Shown in pieces: positions 57,901 to 64,000 of a DNA stretch of 64,000 nt. The stretch is from contig JASANC010004322.1 of the NCBI GenBank assembly GCA_030248135.1, forward strand, positions 1 through 64,000, written 5' to 3'. Below the pieces are notes generated by a model. The model searched no databases. It had not been told where the DNA came from and saw only the letters and a program-made list of their open reading frames with translations. The DNA is from Theristus sp. LFF4_11. Lineage: Eukaryota; Nematoda; Chromadorea; Monhysterida; Xyalidae. Position 1 is the first letter of the stretch; every line of letters begins with the position of its first letter. Both the position numbers and the translations under genes were made by a program.

Positions 57901-60900
57901 GAAACAAATGAAACAATTGTGCGGTTAAAGTAGACATCGCTTTTCAACCAATCAGTGGACCGAGTTTGAAACTGCACAGTTTCGCGTTTTTTTTGAGTTG
58001 TGAGTTTTGTGAGCATCAAATTTGTTTTCGTTCCAGGCGGTTTCAAAACAAACCTCGACGACGACGTCAAGCGTTCACCGTTCATCCTCAGCTCCAAAGA
58101 GCCCGATTTCACCGCGGAAAGCGGTTCGAGTGAGTGCGAGAATTTTATTCGTTTTTTTAAATTTTTTAAACTTGATAGCATGCGTGTATATGTGTGACTT
58201 TGGTCTAAGCGTTTTGAAGCAAAGCAGTTAGTTACGGTGCTTTTATAAAATGGTGTATAGCGACGCATAAGCCAGTAAACACCTAAAAATGTATTCATGA
58301 AACATTAGCGCCATTAGTGAAGCTAGTGATTCTTTTTAGCATTCATGAGAAAGCAACTTCAGTGCTAGCTGTGCGATTTCAAAGTTTCTGGTAAAGCTAT
58401 CCATTATATCGACCGTAGCTCCAGTTTTCAACTTTAATTTAATTTTCTATTTTTGTACACTCGACAAAAATTTAATGGGCTCCTAACCATTAACGAACTG
58501 AAAAAAAATCTGACGTTTTTTATTCCGCAACAATTCGTCTGTGACGGATGTGATTGCGGAAGCTTTCTGCAACAAAACTGTGTTTGGTTTTTTCGGTCGT
58601 AAATTACTAATTTATGTGTTTTGCAATGTTGAGTTGTGTGTGGTGAATGGTGAGTTGGTGTGGACTGTGTTACCATAAAGTTTTAATGGATTGTTCCGTG
58701 TGTTATTGGACGGGTTGTTTTTTTTCTTTTTCCCGACCAACAAAGTTCGCATTGTATGGTTTCTTTTTTTTAGCGTGCGTGCATAAATTTGAATTTTAAT
58801 TCAATTGTCGATTGTTTTGTTTTGCACTTTGCCGTTTCGGGGGTCTTTAACAAAACAAAACAGTTGCATTTTGTTACGTAAAAGCCTTGATTTTCTTTTT
58901 TTAGTCAGTAAAGCTTTTTTCGCGTCAGTGATCAATATTCACCAGGTTGTTCATTTGAAAAAATCAATTGAACATCTGTGTTTGTTTAGTTAGAGAAGGA
59001 GATAAGTTCTCTGGTTGTGTCGTTGAAAATAAGCAACAAATAATGTGACGGCTCAGTGTAGTATCTCAGGAAGACACAGTTTGGTAATTTGAAAATCAAA
59101 ATCAAAATATGTTTGATTTGATTGATGATCATGATCAAGTGTGGATTTTTTTTATCAAAACAGAATAGTGTTTTTTAATGGATTGTGGGTTGGCCGTTTT
59201 GTGGGTGAGTCATGGTTTGGAATTTCACAAGGCTAAATTTCACAAGTCGGTTTTTTTTCATGAAAACTTGCTGTATGCAAAAAACGCCAACCAGCTCGCG
59301 CCTTTGCCGTGCCATTTTTGCGTATTTGCAACGTTTGTGTTGGTGGGACAATCTCTGTTTCAGAACTACATGCCAATCAATCCGAACTACTCTATTTCAG
59401 AATTGCTTGCATGCTAAAGTCTAAACTGTAAATCAACTGATTGGTTGCTGACTTAAGTTTGGCTCACTGATTGGTCCAACAACCATCTCGATGTTGCTTG
59501 GCCAATCAGCATGCCAGATTTAATTCAAATGGCACGAATTGCGTGCACGTGTTACAGTGTGACTGGGGACTGTGTGATTGATTTTGCGGCGTTATTCAGT
59601 GCAACGGAAATGGGCTCGTGGTTTTTGATTTGCTGCTATTTTTCGCTCATAAACCCTCGAACCTGCGTCAAGCGTTTATGTTTGTTGAATTTAGACACCC
59701 ACGTTGGTTTTTTTTTTCGTCAAACCCCATAAACAGCTCGTAAAAAACGGCGAACAATAGCAGAAAACTTGTGGCGGTGGTTTATGGGGGTTGGTTTGGT
59801 TGATAGATAATAATTGAATCACAGTTTTTCTTTACTTATTATCATCGCGTTGGTTTTATAATTGAACAATATCGTGTGGTTAGAATTTGTGGATGTAACA
59901 CTGTTGTTGTGGGGTTGGTTAGTTGTTTTTTTTTGGAAAAAAGGCCCTTCTTTATAATTTTAATATATTTCAAAGTTACTTGACTTGGTATAATTCCAAA
60001 TATTCCAAAGCAACAATATTCCTGTTCTTTAATGCCGTGGCCTTGTGGCTGTCCGCACGATTGCTAATTTATGGTGACTGTTATTAATGTTTTACCCGGT
60101 CAATCAAATTAACGAGTCGTTTGTGTGTTCGAATTTTTAATTTGACAAATGTTGAGTTGTTCTTCTTCGGGGTTGACTTGACGTCTCTTTGATGACTTTT
60201 TTGCAGAATAATGGTCTTGGTTGGTTGGTGGTAACGATGCAAATTTGTTTAAGTTGACTGAATTGAGAGAAAAATGTGGAGAAATGCAAAATACACAACT
60301 TGCTTGAACGTGTGGTCCGATTTTGTTTCTAGGACTGTTTTCTTTTTTCGTTTTTCGTTTCGTGTTACTTTTGAAAACCAGTTATACTCGCTTTCTGGTC
60401 TGTTCTCGACTGAATGACTTGTAATATTTGTTCACTGATTATTTTTGTTGTTTTTTTGGTCTCACTGGTCTACGTGGGTCGGATTTTTTTCTGTCAAAGA
60501 AAAAGCGAAACTTCACAGAGTAGTGGAAACAAAAAAACTTTTTCATTGTGTAATTTTTGTCCAATTTTCACACTTTCAAGATTGTGTGTGTGCCCATTCA
60601 CCAAACTGCACGTAGTGAAACAAAGTTGTAGGATGGATCTCTGCATCTCTGCACCAATCGAAGATGGTTTTGTGCAAGATCACAAAATGCTTGATAGTGT
60701 AGATTCCAAATTTATGCAGAAGTTCTTGATGGCAATGGATAAGTGATAGTGATGATAGTGATAGTTGTAGTAAAAGTAGCTTAGCTTTGCAGTTCCGAAT
60801 GATCTGATTGGGCTTCATGAACGTATGGTTGGGGGTTTTCTTGGTATATTTTAACCAAGAAGTGAAGTTGCGAAACATACGCAGTTTGTGCGTTTGTGAC

Positions 60901-62498
60901 ATTTGAATCGAGGCATGCTGAATGGTTGCATCGAGCTGGTTTTTGGGGTCGATCAAGTCCAAGTCAGCAGAAGCCAATCATCTGATTGCCTATGTTGCTC
61001 AGTTACGACTGCAGATGTAACTGTAAAACGGTGTGCAAGGCACCCGCGATTGGTTCCGACACGACACACGGTTCACCTTGCTGACTACGGTAACGGTAAA
61101 GTCCATCTTGTCAGAAATTTTATTATTCGGTCTTTAAAAAGACTCGAGTTTTGTTCAGCACTTTTTACCTTGTCAATAAACAGTCGTATCAGTTTGAATT
61201 AAAATGTTTTTTTTTACTGTTCATTGTAAGCGAGCAGCAATATTTGCGCACGTGTTAGCCGCGAAATAATCGCACTAAAATCACAGTTTTCGCTTTTGAT
61301 AGAGATTTTGTTCTGGAACGTTTTGTCATTCGTCACATTTTTGTGCGTTTTTTTCATTTTTTGTGTGTGATACAAAATCATCTGTATCACAAAAATGTAA
61401 TATAAACGATTTCCACAGAACAGTGGGTGGGGGCGTGTTCTGGAATTGTGCTTTTTTGGTCACCTGCAAAACAAATTAGTGAAAAAATGTTCTTGTACAT
61501 TCGTCGAGCTATTGTTATATTTCATATCGAAAATTGAAAAACAGTAATATTTTCAACTTGAAAGCACCATTGAAACAAACAAGACCGCTTGTATAAAAAT
61601 AGGTTAATACGGGGTCAGTTACAAAAATGATTTTCCACGTGGCGTGCCGAAATTTCCCAGGTCGAAGTGAACGTTAAAAAACCGTGTGACGTGGTGAGCT
61701 GATTTTCGTAATCTCGTTTGCAGTATTGTGTCGACCACCAAAAAAACCGTTTGACCAAAAAAGTTAACGGGCCTTCGCGGTTGGCTGAACACTTGCAAAT
61801 CTGCGTTACTGATTCGTTTGTTTGCGTGAATGTGCGTGTGGTCGGTGAAGCTTTGAAGAGTTTGGATGAAGTAATGAAGCGATGTTTGGACACTTTGACA
61901 GTGTGGGGATCGGCAAAGTGTTTGGGGGGCGAGTAGACGAAATATACTTAATTGTGCGAGGCTTGAGCGTTTTTAAACTTTATGCCTGTGGTTGATGATT
62001 TGACTAAATTTGTGTTCATGTGGTAGTATTTAGTGACCGCATAGCTATGTTTTAACACAGTTATGCGTCACTAAATCATGTTTCATGAATGCCGCTTAAA
62101 TCGGCATTCATCTGAATCGGTACTTTTGAGGCATGATTGACTACTGATAGTTGCTTCTTGAATGCCCCTTGAGTTGAACTGGTGAAAAAGTAGAAATGAA
62201 AAAGGTTCATTTCTGCCAATGAACATCGGAAAAACAATCTTTTTTTGCAACCTTTCAGAGCATGCAGAGTCTATTGGCGACACCGCTAAGCACGATACGT
62301 GACGATCGACTGTTTGACTTTCGCAAAGTCGACAATGTAAGTGACGAAAAACGATTTAAGTGGAGTTCTTTTTTGTTGAACTGCGCTTGTTAAGTTTGTA
62401 GATTTCTGGTATTGTCGTAGAACCTGCTAACGGATTACCACTTCTGTAGGAGGCGACTGCAGAAGCTCAGCTATCCACATCGGAGGCATGTGCCAATA
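51975..62498 (+). CDS. Unrecognised basic low-complexity protein, 7 exons seen, 3' end open
   Basis: Family not recognised. Exons: 51975-52292 (preceded by TTTCAG at 51963-51968), 54247-54385, 55228-55341, 55724-56124, 58037-58129, 62259-62336, 62450-62498. Phases 0,1,1,0,0,0,1 are consistent and give at least 397 codons, continuing past 62498 in phase 1. Exon 1 is Gln/Lys/Asp-rich (poly-Q near residues 16-32). Exon 2 encodes IRSHLKSLFGSFESVAPLL. Exon 3 has SPVTPSRPQFSYRPLASS. Exons 4-5 are Ser/Thr/Lys/Arg-rich with SPxSPRK-like sites (APKSPISPRKAVR). Exon 6 has LLATPLSTIRDDRLFDFRKV. This looks like an intrinsically disordered, possibly cytoskeleton- or chromatin-binding protein, but that is only a guess. 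The exon 3 donor/exon 4 acceptor choice has alternatives (55361 donor; 55745 or 55786 acceptor). Confidence 0.6.
53091..53182. mobile_element. GCATTCATGAA hairpin MITE
   Basis: AAGGAGCATTCATGAAGCAG ... CTGCTTCATGAATGCACCTT with an inner GTGACTGCG/CGCGTCAC pair. Other copies or parts: about 14782-14818, 23172-23250, 58283-58346, 62020-62101. Confidence 0.7.
54547..54617 (-). mobile_element. SINE 3' fragment
   Basis: GGGGCTAATCCAGCAAAGCG, GGGCGCCCATCGAG, TTTTCTCTGTCATAG. A diverged copy inside an intron of the 52-62 kb gene. Confidence 0.7.
56169..57424 (-). mobile_element. SINE split by a Tc1/mariner-like element
   Basis: The SINE 3' part is at 56169-56250 and its tRNA-like head (CTCGATCCCCCGAG, TAACGCATTACCACCAGGCC) at 57346-57424. 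The two halves join into one continuous copy if the element at 56251-57345 is removed. Confidence 0.85.
56251..57345. mobile_element. Long-TIR Tc1/mariner-like element (CAGGGTGAACC)
   Basis: About 220-bp near-perfect terminal inverted repeats (56251-56472 and 57126-57345) starting CAGGGTGAACCAAAAAAAAG, with TA at 56249-56250 and 57346-57347. The ~650-bp centre has only short open frames and no transposase motif, so it is non-autonomous. Confidence 0.85.
58130..62258 (+). other. Long intron between exons 5 and 6 of the 52-62 kb gene
   Basis: T-rich, with a CCAAT-type inverted repeat at about 59430-59515 and a CATTCATGAA MITE at 62020. Open frames at 60414-60746 and 61718-61936 do not connect in phase with the flanking exons as far as I can see; an extra exon here is possible. 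Confidence 0.45.
62020..62101. mobile_element. GCATTCATGAA hairpin MITE (copy)
   Basis: TTTAGTGACCGCATAGCTAT ... TTATGCGTCACTAAATCATG ... TTTCATGAATGCCGCTT, same family as 53091-53182. Confidence 0.6.
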
Positions 62499-64000
62499 GT
62501 AAGTGTGACTTTAAAATCGGTGGTTAAAAAGTTATTTTTAATTTTTAAAAAGTAAAAAAAAATGTTTGTTGTCAACCAACTATCGGTCATCCGCATCCCT
62601 ATTCTTCGATGTGTTGTTGTTTCTTGTTAATTCCTTCGTTCATTAACGAACAATACCTTTCGCCCAAAGGTTCCAAGTTACATGATATGACAAATCAAGT
62701 CGAAATGAGAGATGAATAGAACGTCATGAATATTCTGCATTGTTATTGAAGCGGAAAAAGCAATCACACGGATGGCATGTATGCTATACACCTCGATTTA
62801 GCTATTTGATGGTTTGTAGTGTTTGTACTTACTACTGCGGCTGTAGTTCTTGTTGTTATTGTTGTGCGTGCTAGTCATTGCAGCATACTTGAACATTGTC
62901 TGAGTTCCTTTTATTGCGGAACTTATTATTACTTGTTTGTTAGTCGTTTTTGTTTTGCTTTCGCGGCTTCAATTTCGTTAGCATGACTAGAGTCAGTGTG
63001 GATATCTTTCTGAATTTGAGAAGCCATTGCCTTTTGTTCCTACTAGAGTTTTATCTAAACTGTTATTTACAGGAGGTGACTTTTGCTTTTTTGAAATGCG
63101 ATTTTCTGAAGAAACACAGACAGGTTTGTCAACAAACTTGTTGATGTAGAATCATTAGTATCCCAGGAAACAGAGAGCAGGTGCTATTAGAAATGTGGTT
63201 TTCGGAAACCTCTATATGTTACAATCTTGAAACTCCTGTGATTATCCTTGAGAAAAAAGCGTTTATCCACTGGCCAATTGTACCAAGCATGCATATAGGT
63301 CAGGTGCGTTTTGAAATTTATAATTTTTTCAAAGTTGTGTTCTTGAAAACCAACGCCGCCAACAAGAAAAAATCCGGTAAATCTATGCACATATTGTTTT
63401 TAACATTTGGTCCAAAAACTGAGAATAAACTGAAAACAGAAAAAATCGTTTCACATACACGTAACACCAGTCTGTGTTGGTGGCACAGTACGGTGAAAAC
63501 GAGCGAGGGCGACTAAAATGCATTTTTTTCTCATCTGCCATTCCAATTTCATTGCAGCCCACACCACCCCGCCGTGGCATATCCGCCTTTTGTTTGTTTG
63601 TTATTCGCGAACGGAGCGCAACAGAGCGGGGTGGATAGTTGATTTGATTCTCGGCCTGTTGGAGTGAAATGCGCACGTGGTTTGGTGTCTTCTTGGAAAT
63701 TTCCGAGTGTGTTTGGCTTACCCATCTAGCTGAAAATTGTGTTGAAACCATGTTTAAGATTGCATAAACGCATGTTCTATTAGCCGGATCATTCTAGCAC
63801 TGTAGATTTTATTCAGTTCTGTGGCTTCACAGCTAGATGGGATGCAGTAAGTGTAGATTGCGGTTCTTACTCTCAGCAGTAATATCTCGAGACCAATAGC
63901 TGTTCGCTGGTTCTTTCCTGTATTTACCGTCTATGGACAGTGTACGATTGAAAACTGCGAAAAGCTTTCCACTGACACTGACTGCAAAGCAACTAGCCGA
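62499..64000 (+). other. Continuation of the 52-62 kb gene, exons unresolved
   Basis: Exon 7 ends in phase 1 with a GTAAGTG donor, so coding sequence must continue. An acceptor TTATTTACAG at about 63071 is the best next candidate, but the frame after it is not convincing. Confidence 0.4.

Noticed and set aside
61718..61936. Frame at 61.7-61.9 kb as an extra exon of the 52-62 kb gene
   Set aside because: It is preceded by TTTGCAG but ends in a stop codon before the next phase-consistent exon; no internal donor gave a convincing join.

Overview
The window is eukaryotic, most likely from a nematode with a repeat-rich genome. The protein-coding genes are split by introns that mostly end in TTTCAG-type acceptors. 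The small heat-shock gene resembles the nematode HSP-12 family in length and in its WPLQ..DG start. Nematode origin is an inference; another small-genome ecdysozoan is not excluded. I rebuilt the gene models by joining exons whose splice phases agree and whose joined product matches, or plausibly extends, a known family.

Layout. 1-2.7 kb: a TAGGGTTG-type hAT-like element, itself split by a G-tract-rich hAT-like element. 2.76-6.71 kb (+): RPL6 (eL6), 5 exons, with a decayed hAT transposon in intron 2. 7.58-10.85 kb (+): RRP7A, 3 exons. 11.93-22.59 kb (-): gamma-tubulin complex component 2 (TUBGCP2), 19 exons, with introns full of MITEs, SINE copies and a 20-bp minisatellite. 22.9-23.99 kb (-): PHF5A (SF3b14b), 4 exons, 110 aa. 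26.2-33.2 kb (-): an HSP-12-like small heat-shock locus with two candidate first exons and shared exons 2-3; a ~3.2-kb foldback element lies between the first exons. 34.2-35.9 kb (+): an unrecognised 231-aa predicted type I membrane protein. 36-42.7 kb: repeats only. 42.7-51.7 kb: T-rich DNA without a convincing gene. 51.97 to at least 62.5 kb (+): an unrecognised gene for a long, basic, low-complexity protein, running out of the exons I can resolve.

The genes are mostly housekeeping: ribosomal protein and rRNA processing (RPL6, RRP7A), spliceosome (PHF5A), microtubule nucleation (TUBGCP2), proteostasis (sHSP). RPL6 and RRP7A are co-directional, as are PHF5A and TUBGCP2 (313 bp between coding regions).

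The most interesting content is the interaction of mobile DNA with genes. Seven hAT-like insertions have perfect 8-bp target-site duplications, one only 67 bp long. There are nested insertions up to three deep. A CRE-bearing MITE, an E-box-bearing MITE and a tRNA-derived SINE also recur. In the sHSP locus, transposable elements start within about 10 bases of the 5' splice site of both first exons.
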